From CALBTQ01 sp036743315 (GTDB taxonomy: Bacteria > Lernaellota > Lernaellaia > Lernaellales > Lernaellaceae), in contig DAINPV010000067.1 of assembly GCA_036743315.1 (NCBI GenBank), positions 1 through 14,463 on the forward strand: a stretch of 14,463 nt of DNA, given 5' to 3'. Numbering within the stretch: position 1 is the first letter of the stretch; every line of letters starts with the position of its first letter. Position numbers and translations under genes: made by a program. Under the pieces are notes generated by a model. The model was not told the origin of the DNA. It did no database searches and was given only the letters and a program-made list of their open reading frames with translations. This document shows, one piece after another, positions 6,385 through 13,139 of this stretch.

Positions 6385-7529
6385 GGTTCCACCTTTTGCA
6401 TCGTCATAATTTTCTGGGCGATATTATCGACCATGACGGCGTGTCCTTCCATCGTGCAATGATCGTCGTCAAAAATGTATTTTTCCCGCGGCGTCAAGGT
6501 TTCGAAGACCGCGAGATTGTCCACGAAGGGCAAGGAATGCTTTTCGGCGATCTCCCGCAGGACGTCGTTGGCCAGCGGATAATTCACCGGATAATTTTGT
6601 AAGATTAGCGTCGTCCCTTTTTCCCGGCACAGCGTGACGATCGTTTCCAGATCTCCGCGCAGCCAATCGGTCACCGACGCTTCATAACGCTGCTTGTCCC
6701 GGTACAGGTCGAGATAGCCCATGAAGTCGGCCTGCTTGTTCAGGAACGGGCGTTCTTGCCGGATTTGATCCAGTTCCCGGAAGATTTCCTCCGAGCTGTA
6801 ACGGCTCTGTAGGTCGAAAGCCTTGGTCATGTGGTAAAGCAGATCTATGTTGTACGGATTGTTTTTTATACCGCGCAACGCATACTCGACCACCAGGTCG
6901 AACTTGTTTTGCTTTTGGAATTGTTTGATTCGGTTTTCGTCATCCATGTCGATAAACAACAACTTGCTTTTCGCCGTCAGATAAAGAATCCGAAACAGCT
7001 TCGCAACCCGAACTTCGGTGATGAGATAACGAATGATCTTTTGCGCGTTACCTTCCTCGATGTCGCGAAAAAGGACGGGATGAAAGCGATTGGCCGAACC
7101 GGACAACACAATCACCATGTCGGGCCGGTACTCATCGAGCCACGCGGGCAACTTCTTCGCGTGAATTCGTGAATTGCTTTCGCATATTCCTTTGTTGACG
7201 ACCAGGTAGTTCCTGCCGGCGGCGGGATCGTTGAGCTTATTGCTTAATAGAACCGGATAGGTCTGTTGGGGATCGACCCGGCCGCCGTAGGTGAACGAAT
7301 CGCCGACGCATAGAATGGTGGTCAGAGACGAACCATCCTTACCGGCCAGTTTCTGCCAGAGATGAACGGTGTGAAGATCGGCGTCCCGGGATAAAAAAAT
7401 CGCGCCGAACGCGCGCATCCCCAATTCCAGGAGGAAAAGAAAAAAGAAAAGACTTGCCACGGAGATGGCCGCTTTCCAGCCAATGCCGAGGCTTTTTGCT
7501 TTTTGTTTCAGGCGACTGATTCGTTTCAT
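6381..7529 (-). CDS. Membrane-anchored SGNH/GDSL hydrolase family protein, first gene of operon
   Basis: A 382-aa protein with an N-terminal anchor (basic residues 1-19, helix ~20-45) and an exported SGNH-like domain. Block I is LCVGDSFTYGG with Ser78; block III is VLSGSANRFHP with Asn147; block V is FDDDHCTMEGHAV with Asp354 and His357. Between III and V is a helical TPR-like insert (VVEYALRGIKNNPYNIDLL, about 212-255), in the same place as in the SGNH/TPR gene at 2426-3709. LQNYPVNYPLAND at 310-322 parallels MPVNLPVAPP in that protein. The start was placed at the ATG at 7529; the frame extends to a TTG at 7559 but adds only ten unconvincing residues. No good ribosome binding site is present and an AT-rich box lies close upstream, so a near-leaderless transcript is possible. 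Base composition is clearly more AT-rich than in most neighbours. Likely an envelope esterase or acyltransferase; substrate unknown. Confidence 0.88.
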   Translation of the reverse strand: MKRISRLKQKAKSLGIGWKAAISVASLFFFLFLLELGMRAFGAIFLSRDADLHTVHLWQKLAGKDGSSLTTILCVGDSFTYGGRVDPQQTYPVLLSNKLNDPAAGRNYLVVNKGICESNSRIHAKKLPAWLDEYRPDMVIVLSGSANRFHPVLFRDIEEGNAQKIIRYLITEVRVAKLFRILYLTAKSKLLFIDMDDENRIKQFQKQNKFDLVVEYALRGIKNNPYNIDLLYHMTKAFDLQSRYSSEEIFRELDQIRQERPFLNKQADFMGYLDLYRDKQRYEASVTDWLRGDLETIVTLCREKGTTLILQNYPVNYPLANDVLREIAEKHSLPFVDNLAVFETLTPREKYIFDDDHCTMEGHAVMVDNIAQKIMTMQKVEP

Positions 7530-7538
7530 TTCTCGCAC

Positions 7539-7544
7539 TATATA
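7539..7544 (-). promoter_or_regulatory. Possible -10 box for the six-gene operon
   Basis: The minus strand reads TATATA ending 9 nt before the ATG at 7529. A start site 6-8 nt downstream would leave almost no leader, which fits the weak ribosome binding site. No clear -35 is seen at normal spacing. It is the only promoter-like box I find near the head of the operon. Confidence 0.3.
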
Positions 7545-7695
7545 GAAAAGGCAGATCAATGTAACATACTCAGGATTTTTGTGTCGATAGTTGCCGCTTC
7601 GCGACGGGATCTTAACGTCTTCGATTTATTCGCAAAAACAGGCGGGAAAACCGAATTGATCCCCGGCCGGCGGCCGATCTTCGCCCGATCGAATC

Positions 7696-7724
7696 TTGAC
7701 TCTCCTGCCACATAGTGTTACGAA
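7696..7724 (+). promoter_or_regulatory. Candidate promoter of cbiMQO
   Basis: TTGACT (7696-7701), five of six bases matching a -35 box, is followed after 17 nt by TACGAA (7719-7724), a poor -10 match with three of six bases. The -10 would lie inside the left arm of the inverted repeat at 7718-7738, an arrangement typical of repressor-controlled promoters. This is weak evidence read by eye. Confidence 0.3.
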
Positions 7725-7738
7725 AATGAAATTCGTAA
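7718..7738. promoter_or_regulatory. Inverted repeat, candidate operator upstream of cbiM
   Basis: TTACGAA (7718-7724) and TTCGTAA (7732-7738) are perfect 7-bp arms separated by 7 nt, in an AT-rich patch about 75 bp before cbiM. A metal-responsive repressor site is plausible given the downstream importer. It does not match the NikR site I remember (GTATGA-N16-TCATAC) or a standard Fur box, so no regulator is named. Confidence 0.45.
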
Positions 7739-7753
7739 TATACGCCGACGGGC

Positions 7754-7778
7754 GGAAAATCGGCGACGACGATTTTCC
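7754..7778 (+). promoter_or_regulatory. Stem-loop in the cbiMQO leader
   Basis: GGAAAATCG (7754-7762) pairs perfectly with CGATTTTCC (7770-7778) around a 7-nt loop, between the candidate operator and the cbiM ribosome binding site. A weaker 4-bp pairing, TCCT (7788-7791) with AGGA (7799-7802), could cover the AGGAG ribosome binding site. I see no cobalamin riboswitch signature in this leader. Confidence 0.4.
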
Positions 7779-7811
7779 CGGGCAAAATCCTCGAATCCAG
7801 GAGAGTGTGAC

Positions 7812-8858
7812 ATGCATATGGCCGATGCTCTGCTTTCCCCGGCGGTCGGTGGCGCGATGTGGGCGGCGACGGCGGGCTTGATCGTTTACAGCTCGCGTAA
7901 ATTGACGCTGGAAGCCGACGACAAAAAAATTCCGTTGATGGGTGTGACCGCTGCGTTCGTTTTCGCGGCGCAGATGATCAACTTTACGATTCCGGCCACC
8001 GGCTCCAGCGGGCACCTGGGCGGCGGCTTGATCCTCGCCGTGCTGTTGGGGCCGCACGCGGCCTTCCTGGCCATGGCCTCGGTCCTGACCGTACAGGCTC
8101 TGTTTTTCGCCGACGGCGGCTTGCTGGCCTTGGGCTGCAACATTTTCAACCTGGGATTTTTCTCGTGTTTCGTCGCCTATCCGCTGATTTTCAAACCGCT
8201 GGCGGCCGCCAATCCTACGCAAGGGCGGATCGTCGGCGGTTCGCTGCTGGCGGCGGTCGTCGGTCTGCAACTGGGCGCGTTCGGCGTGGTGCTCGAAACA
8301 CTGCTGTCGGGCATCACCGCGCTGCCGTTTTCCTCCTTCGTGCTTTTGATGCAGCCGATCCACTTGGCGATCGGCATCGTGGAGGGACTGACGACGGCGG
8401 CGGTCGTGCTGTTCGTGTGGCAGGCGCGTCCGGAGATCGTCGCGGCGGCGGCCCAGGCAAAGCCCGTCGGCCCGTTGTCGTTGCGTAAGGTGCTGGTCGG
8501 TCTGGCCGCGGCGACGGTGCTGACCGGCGTCGTTTTCTCCTGGTTCGCTTCGGGGCAGCCCGACGGCCTGGAGTGGTCGATGTTTAAAACCTCGGGCCGC
8601 GAGGAACTGGCTGCGCCGGCCGCCGGCGTCCACGAATCGCTGGCCGGCGTGCAGGAGAAAACCGCGCTGCTGCCCGACTACGGTTTCCCTGCGGGTGAAG
8701 AGGAAGGCGCGGCGGAAGAGGCCGAGGCCTGGCCGGCGGTGAGCGCTGGCACCAGCGTTGCCGGGTTGGTCGGCAGTTTGCTGACGCTGACCCTCGCAGT
8801 GTTGGCGGCGCTGGCGTTGCGGCGGCGTCGCGCGGCGGTCGTCGCCGGCACGCGCTGA
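7812..8858 (+). CDS. cbiM: ECF cobalt/nickel importer substrate-binding membrane protein fused to PDGLE domain
   Basis: A 348-aa S component of a class I energy-coupling factor importer, which captures Co(II) or Ni(II) at the outer face of the inner membrane. The N-terminus MHMADALLSP holds the Met1-His2 metal-site arrangement of the CbiM/NikM family, and TGSSGHLGGGL at 63-73 is its second conserved segment, with His68. Several membrane helices fill residues ~10-205. After a helix at ~225-247, PDGLEW at 250-255 opens the PDGLE domain, which in other systems is a separate small subunit; a Glu/Ala-rich stretch and a final helix (~312-336) with a basic tail follow. AGGAG lies 8 nt upstream of the ATG. 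The cbiQ start follows after a 6-bp gap. No separate cbiN is present. Metal choice (Co versus Ni) cannot be settled from sequence; cobalamin-type radical SAM neighbours favour cobalt. Confidence 0.93.
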   Translation: MHMADALLSPAVGGAMWAATAGLIVYSSRKLTLEADDKKIPLMGVTAAFVFAAQMINFTIPATGSSGHLGGGLILAVLLGPHAAFLAMASVLTVQALFFADGGLLALGCNIFNLGFFSCFVAYPLIFKPLAAANPTQGRIVGGSLLAAVVGLQLGAFGVVLETLLSGITALPFSSFVLLMQPIHLAIGIVEGLTTAAVVLFVWQARPEIVAAAAQAKPVGPLSLRKVLVGLAAATVLTGVVFSWFASGQPDGLEWSMFKTSGREELAAPAAGVHESLAGVQEKTALLPDYGFPAGEEEGAAEEAEAWPAVSAGTSVAGLVGSLLTLTLAVLAALALRRRRAAVVAGTR

Positions 8859-8864
8859 GCATGC

Positions 8865-9674
8865 ATGAGCGCGATCGAGTCGCAATTTTTCGCTCTGGGC
8901 GAGACGGACCGGCTGGCGCGGCAGGATACGCCGCTGCATCGCCTCGACGGTCGCGCCAAATTGCTGGCCACGTTGGCCTTCCTGGTGACGGTCGTTTCGT
9001 TCGATCGTTATGAGCTTTCCGCACTGACGCCCTTCGTTGTTTTTCCCGTTGCGCTGTGCCTCGGCGGCAACGTACCCGGCCGCTGGCTGTGGCGCAAGAT
9101 CCTTTTCGCCGCGCCCTTCGCCGTGCTGATCGGCATCTTCAATCCGCTGCTCGACCGGCAGCCGCTGCTGATGATCGGCGGGCTGCCTATCTCCGGCGGC
9201 TGGATTTCCTTCGCCTCGATTCTGCTGCGCTTCACGCTGACGGTCGCGGCCGCGCTCGCGCTGACGGCGGTGACCGGCTTCAACAACGTGTGCCTCGCGC
9301 TGCGGCGGCTGGGCGTGCCGCGCGCGTTCGTCGTGCAGTTGCTGTTGTTGCATCGCTACCTGTTCGTCCTCGTCGAAGAGACGATGAGCCTGGTGCGCGC
9401 TCGCGCGCTACGCTCCTGCGGCCGGGGAACCAGCCTGCGTGAGTTCGGTTCGTTGACGGGCCATTTGCTGCTGCGCACGCTCGATCGCGCGCAGCGCGTG
9501 CATCAGGCGATGAGCTGCCGCGGCTTCGCCGGCGCGATGCCCGCGTTGCGGCCGGCGCGCTTCGGCGGGCGCGAAATCGTTTTCGTCCTGGGCTGGACGT
9601 CGTTGTTCGTCGCGCTGCGCTGGGTGAACGTGTCGCGGTGGCTGGGCGCGACCGTGTTGGGGTGGTGGTCATGA
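8865..9674 (+). CDS. cbiQ: ECF importer transmembrane coupling protein (EcfT type)
   Basis: A 269-aa T component that joins the substrate-binding membrane protein to the ATPase. The start region DTPLHRLDGRAKLLATLAF at 21-39 is characteristic of CbiQ. Membrane helices follow at ~36-65 and ~78-135, with a final one at ~238-265. The two coupling motifs that contact the ATPase are visible as variants of the X-R-G signature: SCGRG at 184-188 and MSCRGF at 216-221. The ATG at 8865 is in frame; another ATG at 8861 is out of frame. No strong ribosome binding site precedes it, so coupling to cbiM translation is likely. Its stop overlaps the cbiO start as ATGA, indicating one transcript. Confidence 0.92.
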   Translation: MSAIESQFFALGETDRLARQDTPLHRLDGRAKLLATLAFLVTVVSFDRYELSALTPFVVFPVALCLGGNVPGRWLWRKILFAAPFAVLIGIFNPLLDRQPLLMIGGLPISGGWISFASILLRFTLTVAAALALTAVTGFNNVCLALRRLGVPRAFVVQLLLLHRYLFVLVEETMSLVRARALRSCGRGTSLREFGSLTGHLLLRTLDRAQRVHQAMSCRGFAGAMPALRPARFGGREIVFVLGWTSLFVALRWVNVSRWLGATVLGWWS

Positions 9675-10414
9675 GCCATCATCTGGTCGAGGCGCGCGAG
9701 CTGCATTTCACCTATCCGGACGGCACGCCGGCGCTGCGCGGCGTTTCCTTTCGCATCACGCACGGCGAGGCGGTGGCGTTGGTCGGCGCGAACGGCGCGG
9801 GCAAGTCGACGCTGCTGCAGCACCTCACCGGCTGCCTATTGCCCGCGGCGGGCTCGCTGTTGATCGGCGACGTATACCTGGACAAAAAAACGCGGCCGGT
9901 GATCCGCCGTACGGTGGGGATGGTCTTTCAGGACCCGGACGATCAACTGTTCATGCCCACAGTGGGCGAGGACGTGGCTTTCGGGCCGCTGAACCTGGGC
10001 CTGCCGCCCGCGGAAGCGCAACGGCGCGTGCGCGAAGCGTTGGCGGCGGTCGGGGCCGAACATTTGATCGATCGGCCGTCCTACAAGCTGTCGGGCGGCG
10101 AAAAACGCGCGGCGTCGATCGCCACGGTGCTGGCGATGTCGCCGAACATCCTCGTGCTCGACGAACCGTCGTCCAACCTCGATCCGCGCGGCCGCCGGCT
10201 GTTGATCGAGATGTTGCAGACCTTCACGCACACCAAGATCATCGCCACGCACGACCTGGATCTGGTGCTCGATCTGTGCCCGCGCACCATCGTGCTGCAC
10301 CGGGGGATCGTCGCCGCCGACGGCCCGACCGAAGCGATCATGAACGACGAAGCGCTGCTGCGCGAATGCCGCTTGGAAAAGCCCCTGCGCCTGCAATTCC
10401 GGCCCGCAACCTGA
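9671..10414 (+). CDS. cbiO: ECF importer ATP-binding protein
   Basis: A 247-aa ABC ATPase that powers the importer. All expected motifs are intact: an aromatic FTYPDG near the start, Walker A GANGAGKST at 39-47, Q-loop FQDPDDQLF at 86-94 (the DPDDQLF form is typical of ECF ATPases), signature LSGGEK at 140-145, Walker B ILVLDEP at 160-166 with catalytic Glu165, D-loop SNLD, and switch His194 in ATHDLDL. The ATG at 9671 overlaps the cbiQ TGA as ATGA; an in-frame GTG at 9638 is inside cbiQ and less likely. Only one ATPase gene is present, so a homodimer is expected, as is usual for cobalt and nickel ECF systems. Confidence 0.95.
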   Translation: MSHHLVEARELHFTYPDGTPALRGVSFRITHGEAVALVGANGAGKSTLLQHLTGCLLPAAGSLLIGDVYLDKKTRPVIRRTVGMVFQDPDDQLFMPTVGEDVAFGPLNLGLPPAEAQRRVREALAAVGAEHLIDRPSYKLSGGEKRAASIATVLAMSPNILVLDEPSSNLDPRGRRLLIEMLQTFTHTKIIATHDLDLVLDLCPRTIVLHRGIVAADGPTEAIMNDEALLRECRLEKPLRLQFRPAT

Positions 10415-10509
10415 CGCCGAATTTCGTTGCTTTCGCCGCTGCCCGGCAGTAGGATTTTCCGCCGGCGTATCCGTGTGGACGATAAAAATTTTTCCTCCAT
10501 GGGTTGGCC

Positions 10510-12024
10510 ATGAAAAAGACGCGGCTTCCGCTGTTCCTGCTTTGTTTGCTGACTATGTCGGCGCTGGCGATTGCGTGCGGCGACCCTTCGACAAGCTCAG
10601 GGCAGGCAGATGACGACGACGATGCCGCGCCCGGCGACGATGACGTCGCCGAGCCGGACGACGAGGACGACGACGCCGCGCCCGATGACGACGCCCACGA
10701 CGATGACGACGATACGAGTCCGGACGGCATCTGGTCGGACTTGAGCGGACAGGGCTTGCCGGTCAACAAGATCATGGGCATCGCCACGCAGATGTATGAC
10801 GGACCCGAGGCGAACCAGGAGCGCGCCTTCGAGATCGAAAAGCTGCTCGAAGCCGGTTTGTACCGGGTGCGGGCTTCGATCGACTGGCCCGACGTCGAGC
10901 CGGTGCAGGACGAATTCACCTTCGACTATTCCGACCCGTTCGTCGAGTTGCTGCTCGAGGCCGGGCTGCAGTTCGACGGCCGGCTGTGCTACGGCGTGGA
11001 CTGGGCGTATCCGTCGGGCTACGCCTCGGAAATCGAGCCGGCGGATTTCGGCGATTACGCGGGCGCCGTCGCCGGGCACTACTGCGGGCAAATCGACTCC
11101 TGGGAAATCTGGAACGAGGAGAACCTCGCCGTTTTCTGGAAGCCCGAACCCGACCCCGATCATTACGGCAAGATGCTCAAGGCCGCGTACACGGCCGTTC
11201 ACGACGCCTGCCCCGATGCCAAGGTTGTGTTCGGCGGGCTTTCTTGTTTCGAGACTTCGTTCCTCTGGAATGGGCTCTATTACTTTCTCGAGCGCGTGCA
11301 CGAGTATCATCCGGACATCGCCGACTATTTCGACGTGCTGGCGATTCATCCGTACACCTTCCTCCAGACGACCTCGCCGGAATGGACCGGGCGCCTGGGC
11401 GAGTGGGAGTTCTGGCCGAGCATGCCCGGGCAGGTGGAGGTCGCGCGGCAACGGCTGGCGACGCTGGGTGCGCCGGACAAGCCGATCTGGTTCACTGAGT
11501 GGGGCTGGCCGTCGTTGATCGTGGGCGACCGGGCGCAGGCGAGTTGGCTGGCGCGCGGAGCGCTGCTGGCGATCGCCGACGGCATCGAGGCGCTGGATTG
11601 GTACACCTTTTACGACCGCGAGCCGGGTAGCACCTTGCCCACCGAGGATTATTTCGGCTTGTTCACCTATCCGTCCGCGCCCGAAGGTCCGCGGGAAAAG
11701 CCGTCCTTCACCGTCGTCAAAACGCTCTCGACGGTGCTGGGCGAGTCGCGTTTCGCCGGCGATCTTTCGACCGCGCTGGCCCTGCCCGAGGGCGTCTACG
11801 GCCTGGCCTTCATCGACGAAACGAGCGACGAATTTCGCTTCGCCGGTTGGGACGGTCGCCAGTGGCAGTCGCAACCGATCGAGTTGCCGTGCCCGCCCGG
11901 CACGGTTTCTTACCGGGTGTTCGACGAGCAAGGCAAGTTGCTCGACCAGAGCGCGACGGCAGAGAGCATTTCGGTCGAATTGTCCAACCGGGTGATCTAC
12001 GTGGAATTCGTTTCGGCGCGATAA
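10510..12024 (+). CDS. Lipoprotein with clan GH-A glycoside hydrolase-like domain
   Basis: A 504-aa predicted lipoprotein. A signal helix ends in ALAIAC with the lipidated Cys23; residue 24 is Gly, so there is no inner-membrane retention Asp at +2. Residues 34 to ~71 form an Asp-rich tether. A TIM-barrel-like domain then runs from ~77 to 430. Clan GH-A hallmarks are present: WEIWNEEN at 198-205 with Glu203 as likely acid/base, IHPYTF, and WFTEWGWPS at 327-335 with Glu330 as likely nucleophile. The pattern is closest to GH39 or GH5-like enzymes, but family and substrate cannot be fixed. The last ~75 residues resemble a small beta-domain. The ATG at 10510 was chosen over an in-frame TTG at 10504; the ribosome binding site is poor. 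Residues 26-33 (PSTSSGQA) are encoded by a repeat-like element. Confidence 0.85.
   Translation: MKKTRLPLFLLCLLTMSALAIACGDPSTSSGQADDDDDAAPGDDDVAEPDDEDDDAAPDDDAHDDDDDTSPDGIWSDLSGQGLPVNKIMGIATQMYDGPEANQERAFEIEKLLEAGLYRVRASIDWPDVEPVQDEFTFDYSDPFVELLLEAGLQFDGRLCYGVDWAYPSGYASEIEPADFGDYAGAVAGHYCGQIDSWEIWNEENLAVFWKPEPDPDHYGKMLKAAYTAVHDACPDAKVVFGGLSCFETSFLWNGLYYFLERVHEYHPDIADYFDVLAIHPYTFLQTTSPEWTGRLGEWEFWPSMPGQVEVARQRLATLGAPDKPIWFTEWGWPSLIVGDRAQASWLARGALLAIADGIEALDWYTFYDREPGSTLPTEDYFGLFTYPSAPEGPREKPSFTVVKTLSTVLGESRFAGDLSTALALPEGVYGLAFIDETSDEFRFAGWDGRQWQSQPIELPCPPGTVSYRVFDEQGKLLDQSATAESISVELSNRVIYVEFVSAR
10584..10607. repeat. Short interspersed repeat-like element inside the lipoprotein gene
   Basis: The core CCTTCGACAAGCTCAGG and its flanks match a short element that I recall as scattered in many copies through genomes of several uncultured bacterial lineages, often translated as STSSGQA on one strand and CPELVEG on the other. 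It is in frame here, just after the lipidated cysteine. Only one copy occurs in this window, so its repeat status rests on recollection. Confidence 0.5.
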
Positions 12025-12106
12025 ACCGAACGGAAAATTACCGCTACCCTCCTGCCGCGGATTGTATTATGCTCCGGTAAGAATATTTCATCCCGCAGCG
12101 TCGTTG

Positions 12107-12132
12107 CTTGAAAAAAGACCTTTAATTTCAAG
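12107..12132. other. AT-rich hairpin between two lipoprotein genes
   Basis: CTTGAAA (12107-12113) pairs with TTTCAAG (12126-12132), and the inner AAAG and CTTT can extend the stem. It lies about 80 nt after the glycosidase stop. It could end that transcript, but it lacks a GC-rich stem and a T-run, so a standard intrinsic terminator is unlikely. Confidence 0.35.
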
Positions 12133-12193
12133 GGTTCTTGAGCGGACATGCGCGTTCGCCATCGGATGAAATTTCTCCTGCCGCCCGGATGCG

Positions 12194-12224
12194 GAAACTG
12201 TCGGCGGGCGTCACGCCCGGTTTC
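12194..12224 (+). promoter_or_regulatory. GC-rich stem-loop in leader of lectin-like gene
   Basis: CGGGCG (12205-12210) pairs with CGCCCG (12214-12219) around a 3-nt loop; the flanking GAAAC (12194-12198) pairs with GTTTC (12220-12224), leaving a 6-nt bulge on the 5' side. It is 70 nt upstream of the lectin-like start. It matches no riboswitch class I could recall. Confidence 0.35.
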
Positions 12225-12294
12225 GGTGAGGGAAGGGCGCGGGGACGAATGTACAATGGCAAATGACATTACTTTTCATGTTGAGGAGCTGGAA

Positions 12295-13032
12295 ATGAAA
12301 AATTGGTTGTTGGTGCTTTTGCTGGCGGCGTTCGCCGCATTTTGTCTGCTGTCGTCGTGTGCCGGCGAGGATGACGAGGAAGATGTCGACAACAGCGGCG
12401 ACGGCGAATGGGTGCTGGTCGACGCGGCGACCTGGGACGGCGACCGCATCGTGTTGACCCCCGACACGGCCGAGACGGTCGGCGGCGCTTTCTACACCGC
12501 TTCGTTCGACCTGGACATCGACTTCGACCTGAAGTTCAGCGTTTACCTGGGCGAGCGCGACGAAGAAGGCGCGGACGGCATCGTGTTCATCATCGCCACT
12601 GAGGACGTGACCGCGCAGACGGGTGAGGGTCTGGGCTACCAGGGCATCACGCCGTCGATCGGCGTCGAGATCGACACCTATCCCAACGACGGCGAGCACC
12701 TGGGCGGCGACCTGAGCGATCCGGCGGACGATCACCTGACCGTCGACCTGGACGGCTCGGCGGACCATCACGACAGCGACCGGCCGATCGTCACGCTGGC
12801 CAACGTCGAAGACGGCCAGGAACACGACTTCCGCGTGCGCTGGACGGCCGCCGCCGGCCTGCTGGAAGTATACTTCGACGACCTGCAGACGCCGTTGCTG
12901 TCCTACGACGACAATTTCCAAGACGAAAATCTGGAAGGCAACAACCTGGTGCGCCTGGGCTTCACCGGCTCCACCGGCGCGTACAGCAACCTGCAGTACA
13001 TCGTGCCGGTCAAGTTCGCCTCGAATCGTTGA
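12295..13032 (+). CDS. Lipoprotein with L-type (legume-type) lectin-like domain
   Basis: A 245-aa predicted lipoprotein. The signal helix ends in LLSSC with the lipidated Cys22, followed by a short acidic tether (residues 23-37). From ~38 to the end is a beta-rich domain with L-type lectin hallmarks: FDLKFSVYLG at 77-86, ADGIVFIIA at 93-101 (the Asp of the carbohydrate site in this fold), the GLGYQGI and IGVEIDTYPND segments at 112-132 with the metal-site acidic residues, DDHLTVDLDGS at 145-155, and HDFRVRWTAAAGLLEVYFD at 177-195. It probably binds sugar at the cell surface; no catalytic motif is seen. GAGGAG lies 8 nt before the ATG at 12295, which decides the start over an in-frame ATG at 12148 that would put untypical residues before the signal peptide. 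Confidence 0.87.
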   Translation: MKNWLLVLLLAAFAAFCLLSSCAGEDDEEDVDNSGDGEWVLVDAATWDGDRIVLTPDTAETVGGAFYTASFDLDIDFDLKFSVYLGERDEEGADGIVFIIATEDVTAQTGEGLGYQGITPSIGVEIDTYPNDGEHLGGDLSDPADDHLTVDLDGSADHHDSDRPIVTLANVEDGQEHDFRVRWTAAAGLLEVYFDDLQTPLLSYDDNFQDENLEGNNLVRLGFTGSTGAYSNLQYIVPVKFASNR

Positions 13033-13033
13033 A

Positions 13034-13061
13034 GCGATCGGAAATCGCCATTTTGGTTTTT
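13034..13061 (+). terminator. Probable intrinsic terminator after the lectin-like gene
   Basis: GCGAT (13034-13038) pairs with ATCGC (13044-13048) around a 5-nt loop, followed by a T-rich run ending in five T (13057-13061). It starts 2 nt after the stop codon. The stem is short, so termination may be partial. Confidence 0.5.
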
Positions 13062-13139
13062 CGTCCGAACGCCGGGGGCGTTCGCGGAACGAAGGCGTTT
13101 CGACTGAAAATCGTTATAAGCATTGAAAGGGGGAGCGCC

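Noticed and set aside
7560..7811. Cobalamin riboswitch upstream of the cobalt importer
   Set aside because: I looked for the conserved GCCACUG-type B12-box sequence and typical length and did not find them.
7626..9353. 575-codon minus-strand frame across cbiM and part of cbiQ
   Set aside because: Composition is dominated by Gln, Arg and His, an antisense artefact; cbiM and cbiQ on the plus strand are unmistakable.
10597..11931. 444-codon minus-strand frame opposite the glycosidase-like lipoprotein
   Set aside because: No motifs; the Val/Ile-rich end is the reverse of the Asp-rich tether codons.
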